Below are positions 1-7,375 of a stretch of 44,067 nucleotides of DNA, piece by piece (within the stretch, counting starts at the first letter, position 1; each line of letters opens with the position of its first letter). The stretch comes from UBA1924 sp963976625 (GTDB taxonomy: Bacteria > Planctomycetota > Phycisphaerae > Phycisphaerales > UBA1924): the NCBI GenBank assembly GCA_963976625.1, contig CAXBLA010000025.1:1-44067 (forward strand), read 5' to 3'. The notes under the pieces were generated by a model that was given only the letters and a program-made list of their open reading frames with translations, was not told the origin of the DNA and did no database searches. A program made the position numbers and the translations under genes.

Positions 1-904
1 CGAGTTGTTTCTCCTCGGTCTTGTTGAGCATGGTGAGGAAGGTGCCGAGTTCTACGCCGTAGGGGTGGGGCTTGATCTCTTGGGTTTCTGGGGGGAGCTC
101 GTCGACGGTGCGTGGGTAGACGATGCGGTCGGAGAACTCTTGGGTGCGGACGATGCCTTGGGCGTCTGCTTCGATGGACTCGTTGGATTCTGCGAGGTCC
201 GGGTTTTCGCCTGCTTTGTCTGGGGGGATGAAGGTGATGGTGCAGTGGGGATTGGAGATGGCGGTCTGCTCGAGGTAGGTTTCGACGGAGCCTTTGCCAC
301 GGAAGAACTTGGCTTCCATCTCGATGGCGACGCGGGTGCCGGTGCCCTCTGGGAAGTCATCGGTCTCGATGTCAACGGTGACTTCGGGCTTGTTTTTGGT
401 GGTGTCCATCGCGAGTTCGAGATGGTGGGCGGGCTTGTTTTTGTGTGGGCGGGTGGTGATGACCATGGGCTTGCCGGTGGTCATGAGCCCGTACATGCCG
501 GCGGCGGAGATGCCGATGCCTTGCTGTCCTCGGGACATTTTGAGTCGGTGGAACTTTGAGCCGTAGAGGAGACGCCCGAAGATGTTTTCGACCTGCTTGC
601 GGACGATGCCTGGGCCGTTGTCGGTGATGGTGACTTTGTATCGTCCGGGCTTTTGGACGGAGGGTGGCGGGGTGATCTCTTCGATCTTGACCTCTACATC
701 GGGGAGGATGGAGGCTTCTTCGCAGGCGTCGAGTGCGTTGTCTACGGCTTCTTTGACGGTGGTGAGCAGGGCCTTGCGTGGGTTATCGAACCCTAAAAGG
801 TGCCTGTTTTTTGCAAAGAACTCTGAAACAGAAATATCTCGCTGCTTGGTCGCCATTGATTCGGCGTTGGCGCGGGTTCTTTTTGTGGTGTTTTTGGCGG
901 CCAT
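1..904 (-). CDS. top6B: DNA topoisomerase VI subunit B, N-terminal part (cut by window edge)
   Basis: This is the ATPase subunit of a type IIB topoisomerase, which together with the A subunit passes one DNA duplex through another. About 301 residues are visible and the frame is still open at base 1. The GHKL ATPase motifs are clear: KEAVDNALDA at residues 51-60 (N box), DNGPGI at 95-100 and GQQGIGISAAGMYG at 126-139. PHPYGVELG near residue 285 is typical of the Top6B family and not of GyrB or ParE. The start at 904 is chosen because AAGGAGG lies just upstream of the ATG; an in-frame ATG 16 codons later is less likely. Topo VI is mainly archaeal and plant, and occurs only in scattered bacteria. 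The A subunit would be expected beyond the left edge. Confidence 0.93.
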   Translation of the reverse strand, partial: MAAKNTTKRTRANAESMATKQRDISVSEFFAKNRHLLGFDNPRKALLTTVKEAVDNALDACEEASILPDVEVKIEEITPPPSVQKPGRYKVTITDNGPGIVRKQVENIFGRLLYGSKFHRLKMSRGQQGIGISAAGMYGLMTTGKPMVITTRPHKNKPAHHLELAMDTTKNKPEVTVDIETDDFPEGTGTRVAIEMEAKFFRGKGSVETYLEQTAISNPHCTITFIPPDKAGENPDLAESNESIEADAQGIVRTQEFSDRIVYPRTVDELPPETQEIKPHPYGVELGTFLTMLNKTEEKQL

Positions 905-963
905 CCCACCCTCCTTGGCGGTGAAAACTGCGTATTTGCAGGGATTTTGGGGTTCTGAGGGGG

Positions 964-992
964 AGGATAGCACAGAATGCGCGACGGCGCAA
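964..992 (-). promoter_or_regulatory. Probable promoter of the topoisomerase VI B gene
   Basis: On the minus strand TTGCGC and TATCCT are separated by 17 bases, and a TG lies one base before the -10 (extended -10 form). The -10 lies about 60 bases upstream of the start codon at 904. Found by eye from sigma-70-like consensus only. Confidence 0.45.
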
Positions 993-1078
993 CGCGTGGG
1001 GGCGATGAAATGGGTGTGTGGCTCAAGATTTCTTGACACGAAACACACATTTGGGCCCGTGACATCGGCGTTTTCTTG

Positions 1079-1084
1079 TATACT
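1079..1084 (+). promoter_or_regulatory. Possible -10 element for the PEP-CTERM-like gene
   Basis: TATACT matches a -10 box, but no good -35 sits 16-18 bases upstream. A consensus TTGACA at 1033-1038 is 40 bases away, too far to pair with it. The surrounding gap 905-1285 separates two divergent genes, and apart from these elements I see no further gene in it. The transcript leader would be about 190 bases. Confidence 0.3.
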
Positions 1085-1285
1085 GTTCTTTTGAACTCGC
1101 GGTTTGTGAGCGTTGATCTCAGGTGTCTGCAGAGACGGATTGGGATCATGACTCACAGGCCGTGGGTTCGCGGAAGATCCTTTGGCGAGGGCTGTATGCT
1201 CTGGTCTTGGAATCGGAAGAATAGAGAGAGAAGGGCCAGCCGTGTGGGTGGTCCATTCAGAAACGAAAGTTTTAGGAGAAGAGAA

Positions 1286-1969
1286 ATGAAGACTGTAATT
1301 TTCGCAAGCGTGATCGCTGGTCTCGCAGGTCTGGCTAACGCAGACACCGTTGCTAACTGGGACTTCAACGATCAGGGTCTCCCTGGCGGCACGGGCTTTG
1401 GTTTCACCACCAGCGACTTCCCGTACAGCGCTGATCTCGGCTCGGGCGAGATGACCATTGCCAACTTTGACGCTACCGAATCCGGCGGCGTGTACACCTA
1501 CATCCAGAGCTTCGCGGGCACCACCCTGCTGGCACTCGATGCCAACTCCGGTGGCTCGTTCTCATTCCAGAACGGTCCTGGGGGCAGCAACAACGGTGCT
1601 CAGGCGATCTTCTCGTTCGACGGCTCCTCATGGACCGGTCTCGAGATCGACTTCGCTCGTCGCGGCACCGCGACTGGCCCAGATAGCTTGGTCATCGAAA
1701 TGTTCGACGGCACCACATCGCTGGGTATTGCAGCGACCATCGATGGCGTTCAGAGCTCATCATGGAACGCGAACAACTTCGATCTGTCGGCACTCGTCGG
1801 CGTTGCTGACGCGAGCGTTGTCTTCACCTTCGACGGTGGTTCGACTTCGTCAGAGTCAGGCAACAACCGCATCGATAACGTGACCATCTCGGGCATGATT
1901 CCTGCTCCAGGTGCCACGGCACTTCTCGGCCTTGGCGGCTTGGTCGCTACACGCCGTCGTCGTGCATAA
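1286..1969 (+). CDS. Secreted protein with PEP-CTERM-like C-terminal sorting signal
   Basis: A 227-residue exported protein of unknown function. Residues 1-20 form a signal peptide (MKTVIFASVIAGLAGLANA, cleavage after ANA). The body is rich in Gly, Ser, Asp and Phe, as in beta-sandwich surface proteins. The end has PAPGATALLGLGG followed by a short hydrophobic stretch and RRRR, the layout of PEP-CTERM anchors, although the usual P-E-P is P-A-P here. The frame is open further upstream to 1076, but the start at 1286 has AGGAG eight bases before it and gives a proper signal peptide. By analogy the tail should direct membrane insertion and processing by an exosortase encoded elsewhere. A strong terminator follows. 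Confidence 0.85.
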   Translation: MKTVIFASVIAGLAGLANADTVANWDFNDQGLPGGTGFGFTTSDFPYSADLGSGEMTIANFDATESGGVYTYIQSFAGTTLLALDANSGGSFSFQNGPGGSNNGAQAIFSFDGSSWTGLEIDFARRGTATGPDSLVIEMFDGTTSLGIAATIDGVQSSSWNANNFDLSALVGVADASVVFTFDGGSTSSESGNNRIDNVTISGMIPAPGATALLGLGGLVATRRRRA

Positions 1970-2065
1970 ATGAGTGCTATGGTCAACGGCTGTAGGTTTC
2001 AGCCGCTGGTTTGCTCAACTCGATCGCTTGCTCATGTGAGCGATCACCCATAGACCTGACCCACC

Positions 2066-2097
2066 GCGGACGCCCTTGTTGGGCGTCCGCTTCTTTT
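2066..2097 (+). terminator. Intrinsic terminator after the PEP-CTERM-like gene
   Basis: GCGGACGCCC and GGGCGTCCGC form a perfect 10-bp stem with a TTGTT loop, followed by TTCTTTTT. It ends just before the next gene at 2115. Confidence 0.85.
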
Positions 2098-2114
2098 TGG
2101 ATGTATGATTCGGG

Positions 2115-2885
2115 ATGGACGCATCGCAGAGACAAGGCGAGGATGTGCTGGATCCTTGCACAGAGTGTGGGTATTTGATTGCCTATGCGCTGGGAGTGCG
2201 GTGCTCTGAGTGCGGGCATCTGTATGGACCAGTTGAGTTGGAGTTGGCCCTGCGACGGAGGGCGTTGCTTGAGGATTCGCAACGCTTTGTAGATAAGGCC
2301 GGGTGCTTGTGGGTCGGGGCTTTGGCTCTATATGTCGCGGGTGGGCTCGGGGCGATGTTTGTCGTAGATCATCAAATGCCCTGGGATGTGGTCTTTGGGA
2401 TGGTCGTGGGGCTCGTGGGCTTGGTGGTTGGGAGCATCTTTGCGGGGTGGATCGCGGCTCGCTTCGGGCCCGTGCATCATCGGCGGGTGAATTGGTTGCT
2501 TTGGCTCAGGGTTCTGCCGACGATTCATCTCTCGTGGCTGAGCATTGGTGGGTTCACGATTTTAGGGTGTGTGCTCGCCTTAGTGGGGCGTCTTGTGGTG
2601 GTTGTTGCTGGGGTGGGGACTGATGGGGGCGGGCTTTCTTTTTTGCTGGAGGCTTATGTGCTGATCGCCTTTGTGTTTTGGGTGATCGGTTCTTTGGCGT
2701 TGTTTCCGGTGTGGGCTACGAAGTTGGCTGAGGAGATCGGTGAATATGGGGTGCATGGAGTCCAGCCAGCGGTGGGTTTCACCTGGTTGATCGCTACTGT
2801 GACCTGGCTGGCGGGGTGTATTGTCGGATTTGCGGGTGGATTGCTTGGGACTGGGCTGATCTTCACAGTCGGTGACATCTATTAG
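2115..2885 (+). CDS. Zinc-ribbon multi-pass membrane protein, unknown function
   Basis: A 256-residue protein. Near the N-terminus CTECGY (Cys15, Cys18) and CSECGH (Cys30, Cys33) form a rubredoxin-like zinc ribbon. A Glu-, Leu- and Arg-rich helix follows (about residues 40-60), then several hydrophobic segments that look like five to six membrane spans through to the end. This ribbon-plus-membrane layout recurs in planctomycete proteins of unknown role; I do not recognise a family with a known function. The N-terminal ribbon would be cytoplasmic if the positive-inside rule holds. The gene stands alone between a terminator and ndk. The reading frame is secure from codon bias and from the Cys motifs. 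Confidence 0.75.
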   Translation: MDASQRQGEDVLDPCTECGYLIAYALGVRCSECGHLYGPVELELALRRRALLEDSQRFVDKAGCLWVGALALYVAGGLGAMFVVDHQMPWDVVFGMVVGLVGLVVGSIFAGWIAARFGPVHHRRVNWLLWLRVLPTIHLSWLSIGGFTILGCVLALVGRLVVVVAGVGTDGGGLSFLLEAYVLIAFVFWVIGSLALFPVWATKLAEEIGEYGVHGVQPAVGFTWLIATVTWLAGCIVGFAGGLLGTGLIFTVGDIY

Positions 2886-2980
2886 TGACATCTAAAGGGC
2901 TATGATATCGACCCATCTCAGCGGGTGCTGGGGGGGATTGAACCACTGAAAAACGAACCGAATCGACTGGAGAAGTTGCT

Positions 2981-3451
2981 ATGGAAACCACACTGATTAT
3001 CCTCAAGCCCGACGCGGTACAGCGCGGGCTGATGGGCAAGATTATTACACGCTTTGAGGACAAGGGCTTGGCGATCGTCGGCATGAAGATGATGACGATC
3101 TCGCAGGAGCTTGCGGGGACGCATTACAAGGATCATGCTGGCAAGCCGTTTTATGATGGGCTTGTTGGGTTCATGACTTCGAGCCCGGTGCTGGTGATGG
3201 CGATCCGTGGTGTTGGGGCGATTTCTATCTGCCGCAAGATGATGGGTGCGACCTTTGGCTCCAACGCCGACGCCGGGACGATTCGTGGCGACTTCGGCGT
3301 GTCGAACTCGTTTAACCTTGTGCATGGTTCGGACAGCGCGGAAGCAGCCGAGCGTGAGATCGGGTTGTTTTTTAACGACGGCGATGTGCAGGAGCTTGAT
3401 CGCGCGATCGAGGGCTGGGTCTATGACATGAGCGGCGGCGATCCTGAGTGA
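2981..3451 (+). CDS. ndk: Nucleoside diphosphate kinase
   Basis: This enzyme transfers the gamma-phosphate from ATP to nucleoside diphosphates through a phosphohistidine, balancing NTP and dNTP pools in the cytoplasm. The 156-residue protein begins with TLIILKPDAVQRG, has GTIRGDF at residues 99-105 and FNLVHGSDS with catalytic His115. Length is slightly above the usual 140-150 residues. GGAG lies eight bases before the ATG. The segment before the PGTIRGDF-like motif reads ATFGSNADA where many family members have a TNPxxA-type sequence, a mild divergence that leaves the catalytic residues intact. It is followed by a bidirectional terminator shared with csrA. Confidence 0.97.
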   Translation: METTLIILKPDAVQRGLMGKIITRFEDKGLAIVGMKMMTISQELAGTHYKDHAGKPFYDGLVGFMTSSPVLVMAIRGVGAISICRKMMGATFGSNADAGTIRGDFGVSNSFNLVHGSDSAEAAEREIGLFFNDGDVQELDRAIEGWVYDMSGGDPE

Positions 3452-3473
3452 TCGGGGTGGTTTGAGTACGATT

Positions 3474-3507
3474 TAAAAAACACCCTGCGGATTGCAGGGT
3501 GTTTTTG
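3474..3507. terminator. Bidirectional terminator between ndk and csrA
   Basis: ACACCCTGC and GCAGGGTGT form a 9-bp stem with a GGATT loop. It has AAAAAA on the left and TTTTT on the right, so it has a U-tract on both strands. It lies between two convergent genes. Confidence 0.88.
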
Positions 3508-3544
3508 TATGTGTTGTGGATGTGCAGATTGTGTCGGTGGCTGG

Positions 3545-3772
3545 TTAGCTGACGACGGCGGGTTTGATCTCGCCGATGACGGCGGGGGCGTCGTCGATCT
3601 CGACGATGATCTGGTCGGCGATCTCTCGGCGGTGGATCTCGACATCTCTTGGGAAGTCGAATGCGATGCGTACGCGTTCGCCTTTGACGGACGCGATGCG
3701 CACGACGCCGATGGGGTTTTGTGGGTCGCCGATGACGACTTCTTCGCCTTCTCTTCTTGTGATGACCAGCAT
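3545..3772 (-). CDS. csrA: Carbon storage regulator CsrA
   Basis: A small dimeric RNA-binding protein that binds GGA motifs in mRNA leaders and alters translation or stability. The 75-residue sequence begins MLVITRREGEEVVIGD and contains VRIAFDFPRDVEIHRREI, the CsrA core. The frame can also start at a TTG at 3784 (adding MEHR), but ATG 3772 gives the canonical N-terminus and has GGAG six bases upstream. That GGAG is itself a GGA site, so autoregulation is possible. No flagellar gene adjoins it here, unlike in many other bacteria. The C-terminal extension (DDAPAVIGEIKPAVVS) is a little longer than in E. coli CsrA. Confidence 0.93.
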   Translation of the reverse strand: MLVITRREGEEVVIGDPQNPIGVVRIASVKGERVRIAFDFPRDVEIHRREIADQIIVEIDDAPAVIGEIKPAVVS

Positions 3773-3819
3773 CCGATGCTCCAAACTTCTGAGCTGCCTT
3801 CATTGGCAGGGTATGGCTG

Positions 3820-3847
3820 AGTATATCACGGAGATGGCGGTTGGCAA
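3820..3847 (-). promoter_or_regulatory. Probable csrA promoter
   Basis: On the minus strand TTGCCA and TATACT are separated by 16 bases. The -10 ends about 47 bases before the csrA start. A small hairpin (CTGCC / GGCAG, 3794-3809) lies in the leader between this promoter and the ribosome binding site. Confidence 0.5.
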
Positions 3848-3937
3848 TGGGAAAAGTTGCAACTCGTGCGTTGTGCACGAATTACGGTGTTGGTGTTTGC
3901 GCGGTGGATTGGTTTGGAATCAGGCTCTGGGGCGTGA

Positions 3938-4195
3938 TTAGGAATCACTTACCGCTTCTACGGCGGTGATTTCGGGGATTCGGTCTTTGAGGTTGCGTTC
4001 GATGCCGATGCGGAGGGTCATGTCCGAGGATGGGCAGCCGACGCAGGCGCCGTGCATTTTGATGCGGACGATTCCCGTGTCGGTGCCTTCGGCGAGTTCG
4101 ATATCGCCGCCGTCGTTTTGAACGGCGGGTCGGATGCGGTCGATGACGAAGGCGACGCGTTCGTGGAGAGTGTTGGCGGTGGTTGGTTCTGGCAT
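3938..4195 (-). CDS. NifU C-terminal-domain Fe-S scaffold protein (Nfu type)
   Basis: An 85-residue protein consisting of just the NifU C-terminal domain, which carries or delivers Fe-S clusters. The family block is complete: IRPAVQNDGGDIEL at about residues 21-34, then GACVGCPSS with the cluster-binding Cys51 and Cys54, and TLRIGIERNLKDRIPE. The same frame is open far upstream (to 6568), but that stretch has the composition of antisense frame. ATG 4195 is preceded by GAGGAAG and fits the family's short form. The gene stands alone, with no other Fe-S assembly gene beside it. Confidence 0.92.
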   Translation of the reverse strand: MPEPTTANTLHERVAFVIDRIRPAVQNDGGDIELAEGTDTGIVRIKMHGACVGCPSSDMTLRIGIERNLKDRIPEITAVEAVSDS

Positions 4196-4369
4196 GTTGG
4201 ATCGCTTCCTCGGCTGGGCTGGCCGACTGTGGGATTCTAGGGATCGCGGGTTGGGTGTTCCACTTGATGGGGCTGAGTTTGCGTCGTGATTGCGCGATGG
4301 GTATAAAGAAAAGGGCGGCGGGGATGGGGTGGGCGTGCGAAAGTGGGGTGTGCTCACTACACTGAGGGC

Positions 4370-5953
4370 ATGATCAAGAAGACGATAGCGAACGAGCGGG
4401 TACGGGAAAGTCGGGCACTTGGGCGAGCGGCCATGGGGCTGGTGCTGGTGGGGCTGGTGCTGTGTACGAGCGTTGGGTGCTCGGGGAGCAGTAAGTTCAC
4501 GCCGACGGGGAATCCGTTGTTGGATCTGCGGAACCCGGAGCTGCTTGAGCGCGATCGGGTGCAGGCGGCGATCTTGGCTTGGGAAGAGGTTGAGCAGGGC
4601 GTGCGGGTGCGCGAGCGGACGCGGACGGCGCTTAAGAACTTGGCGTGGTCGAACTCGACGAGCCCGGAGCTTCGGCTGACTGTTTTGGATCTGTTGATGT
4701 CGGATCAGTCGGAGGAGGGCGGGGCGGACTCGCGGGCGATGGCGCGGTTGATTTTGCCGACGGAGCGCTCGCCGGACGCGGTGCGGATTATTGCCAGGCG
4801 GGCGGTCGAGGGTGGCTGGACGGAGCTGGTGCCGGCGTTGGTGCGGAGCTATGCGCGGGTGAGCCCGAATGTGCCGGATCAAGAGCGTGACGAGCGGGCG
4901 GCGCTCGAGGCGTTGGTGCCTGGGACGCGGATCGAGCAGATTGTGTTTGATGTGTTTATGGACCCGTCGGCGGGGCTTGAAAACGAGCGCGAGGAGGCGG
5001 TGCTGCGGATGGCGCAGCGGACGCGCGATGATGCGTGGGGGCTGCTTGCGCGGCTCGATGAGACTGGGGACCTGCGGCGGATCCTGATCGAGACGCAGGC
5101 TGGGGGGAGCAAGGGCGATGAGGAGTCGCGGGTGTTGATCGCGGATTTGTTGGCGGCCCAGCGTGAGCTGGGGGTGCTGCCGAGCTCGGCGATGGAGATT
5201 GGGTGGTTGACGAACCTGCGTCGGCATCCGGACTCGCGGAACGAGCGGCTCAACAACGAGTGGTGGGCGGAGACCGCTCAGGCGGTGTCGGGGCTCAATA
5301 GTCAGCAGCGGGCGGGGCTGGCGATGTATCACCTCGAGCCGATCCGCTGGGCGACGGTGAATCGACCGGCGTGGATGAGCCTTGATCGCCAGGGGTTGTT
5401 CGGGGTGGTGTCTGAAAGGATGAGCCGACGGATTCACCATAAGCGCGATGCGCAAAAGGGCGAGCTGCCTCACCGTGAGCGGCTGGGGGACTGGGCGGAT
5501 GAGCTGCGGTGGGCGGACCTGCTGACGATTCTGGTGGTGGACGACGCGCTGGGCAACGAGGCGGTGGTCGAGGGGATCTTTTTGCAGCGGGCGCTGGATC
5601 GCAAGGATACCTCGTCGGAGTACGGCGGGGTGATCGAGGTGGACGGCGATACGGGGTTCCGGGCGGTGTTGTATCGCCCGCGGGCGCGGGATCGGGTGAG
5701 CGATCAGCGGTTCGTGGCGTCGGACGATATGTTCCGGTTCTCGGATCGTTCGTTGGTGCATTATCACATGCACGCCAACAAGCGGAACAATGGGAAGTAC
5801 GCCGGGCCTTCGGCGGCGGACTTGATCAACGCGTCGATGTCGGGGCGGGCGAACTTGGTTTTGACCTCGCTTGGGAGCGACGAGCTCAATGTGGATCTGT
5901 ATTTTCCGCGTGGGATGGTGGTGGACTTGGGGCAAATTCTCGATCGTGAATAA
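4370..5953 (+). CDS. Putative lipoprotein, unknown function
   Basis: A 527-residue protein. A basic N-terminus and hydrophobic run (MGLVLVGLVLCTSV) end in SVGC followed by SGSS, a somewhat degenerate lipobox that would give a lipid-anchored periplasmic protein. The rest is mostly charged helical sequence resembling repeat or helical-hairpin structure (residues about 60-330), then a region of mixed structure including WADLLTILVVDDALGN and a YRPRARDRVS segment. I do not recognise the family. The start at 4370 is chosen because the nine codons upstream are not needed for the signal sequence, but the ribosome site (GAGGG) is very close to the ATG, so the start is uncertain by a few codons. Confidence 0.7.
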   Translation: MIKKTIANERVRESRALGRAAMGLVLVGLVLCTSVGCSGSSKFTPTGNPLLDLRNPELLERDRVQAAILAWEEVEQGVRVRERTRTALKNLAWSNSTSPELRLTVLDLLMSDQSEEGGADSRAMARLILPTERSPDAVRIIARRAVEGGWTELVPALVRSYARVSPNVPDQERDERAALEALVPGTRIEQIVFDVFMDPSAGLENEREEAVLRMAQRTRDDAWGLLARLDETGDLRRILIETQAGGSKGDEESRVLIADLLAAQRELGVLPSSAMEIGWLTNLRRHPDSRNERLNNEWWAETAQAVSGLNSQQRAGLAMYHLEPIRWATVNRPAWMSLDRQGLFGVVSERMSRRIHHKRDAQKGELPHRERLGDWADELRWADLLTILVVDDALGNEAVVEGIFLQRALDRKDTSSEYGGVIEVDGDTGFRAVLYRPRARDRVSDQRFVASDDMFRFSDRSLVHYHMHANKRNNGKYAGPSAADLINASMSGRANLVLTSLGSDELNVDLYFPRGMVVDLGQILDRE

Positions 5954-6092
5954 TGGAGAATGATCGGGATCGGCTTGTGTTTGCGCGGGAATCTTTGGGC
6001 GCGAACATGCCCTATCGAGTTTAAAGTGTGATTGGTCAAAATCGCCCTTCTGGTTGCTGGAAGGGTGTTTTCTTGGGCTCCTAGACTCGCGG

Positions 6093-7307
6093 GTGAAACT
6101 CACTGCATCAGAACAACGCGTCGCGGATGTCATTGCTCGCAAGAGCAAGGACTTGCTTGAGGATCTCCGTCTGCATGTGGGCTTGCCCACGGGGGGGAAT
6201 AACCGCGCGGCGCTCGAGGAGACGCGCGAGCGGTTTGGGATTCGGCTCCAGGAGCTTGGGGCCAACACGCATATGGTTGGCCCGGACCCCAAGCCCGCGT
6301 GGTTGCTCGGCGGCGAGGCGGGGGCGTATATGCCGCCGACGGCGGTGTGCGAGCGGCTCAATGGGGCGAAGAGCGGCAGGGTGATGATCGCGGGGCATCT
6401 CGATACGGTGCATGACCCGGAGGGGGATTTTCTGGATCTGTCGATCGCGCCGGGGGGCAAGACGGCGGTGGGCCCGGGGTGTGTGGATATGAAGGGCGGG
6501 CTGGTGATCGCGGTGGCGGCGCTTGAAGCGCTCGAAGAGTGCGGGGTGGCGGCGAACTGGACTTTCACTTTAAACTCGGACGAGGAGACGGGGACTTATC
6601 ACTCGGAGAGTGCGCTGATTGAGCAGGCGAAGCTGCACGACTTTGGGCTGGCGCTTGAGCCGGCGCTGCCCGGCGGGGAGCTGGTGGTTGAGCGGATGGG
6701 GTCTGGGCAGTTTGTGATTGAGACCACGGGCAAGAGTGCGCATGTCGGGCGGGCGTTTGTTGAGGGGCGTTCGGCCGTAGTGGAGCTGGCGCGGTGTATT
6801 ACGGAATCGGCCAGGTTCCCTGAGCCAGCGCGTGGGAAGATCTTGAATATCGGACCGCTCAAGGGTGGGGTTGCAACGAACGCGGTGCCGGATTCTGCGC
6901 GGGCTTGGGGGAATGTTCGGTTCGCGGATAACACGATCGCCGATGAGTTGGCTGTGCAGCTTGATGCTTTGCAAACCAAAGAGGGCGCGGTCCCGGGCGT
7001 GATCGTTCGGCGGAGTTTTAACCGCCCGGCCAAGCCCAAGACGCCGGCGGTCGAGGCGCTGGCGCTGCGGGCGCGCGGGGTTGCGGAGGCGCTGGGGCAG
7101 GAGCTGCCGTTTGCGTCGACGGGCGGGGTGTGCGACGGCAATGTGCTGCAGAGCGCGGGGCTGGCGACGATTGATACACTGGGTGTGCGTGGCGGGGGGC
7201 TGCACACGCCCGATGAATGGATAGATTTGACGAGCCTTGTTGAACGCTGTCAGTTGCTGGCGATTTTGGTCGCGCGGCTTTCTGCGGGCGGTTCCGGGGA
7301 CTCATGA
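6093..7307 (+). CDS. M20-family metallopeptidase / N-acyl-amino-acid deacylase
   Basis: A zinc-dependent amidohydrolase of the M20 (carboxypeptidase G2 / ArgE / DapE) family, about 404 residues. Metal-site motifs are present: AGHLDTVHD, GPGCVDMKGG and the catalytic SDEETGTYHSE block. A dimerisation segment with GKSAHVGRAF follows, and the domain closes with GGVCDGN and RGGGLHTPDEW. The start is unclear: GTG 6093 (VKLTASEQ) is used here, and TTG 6054 would add 13 residues; neither has a strong ribosome site. It precedes an aminotransferase and an AstA-like succinyltransferase on the same strand, so removal of an acyl group from an amino acid in that pathway is a reasonable guess, but the substrate is not shown by the sequence. 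Confidence 0.88.
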   Translation: MKLTASEQRVADVIARKSKDLLEDLRLHVGLPTGGNNRAALEETRERFGIRLQELGANTHMVGPDPKPAWLLGGEAGAYMPPTAVCERLNGAKSGRVMIAGHLDTVHDPEGDFLDLSIAPGGKTAVGPGCVDMKGGLVIAVAALEALEECGVAANWTFTLNSDEETGTYHSESALIEQAKLHDFGLALEPALPGGELVVERMGSGQFVIETTGKSAHVGRAFVEGRSAVVELARCITESARFPEPARGKILNIGPLKGGVATNAVPDSARAWGNVRFADNTIADELAVQLDALQTKEGAVPGVIVRRSFNRPAKPKTPAVEALALRARGVAEALGQELPFASTGGVCDGNVLQSAGLATIDTLGVRGGGLHTPDEWIDLTSLVERCQLLAILVARLSAGGSGDS

Positions 7308-7375
7308 GCGTGTAAGCACACGAACACAACAGACACGCGGGCAACAAAGGCTCGGCGTGGTCAAGGAGCAGAAGC

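Noticed and set aside
5..559. Plus-strand open frame rich in Gly, Val and Asp at the left edge
   Set aside because: It is the antisense of the topoisomerase VI B gene, which has intact GHKL motifs.
1033..1038. Consensus TTGACA
   Set aside because: No -10 box lies 15-19 bases downstream; the TATACT is 40 bases away.
2872..2894. Direct repeat of GTGACATCTA, 13 bases apart, upstream of ndk
   Set aside because: Only two short copies, one within the end of the preceding gene; could be chance and no regulator is implied.
3938..6568. Open frame of 876 codons on the minus strand
   Set aside because: Only the last 86 codons (NifU-C domain) look like protein. The rest is the antisense of the lipoprotein and M20 peptidase genes, rich in Arg, His and Pro, an effect of G-rich third positions.
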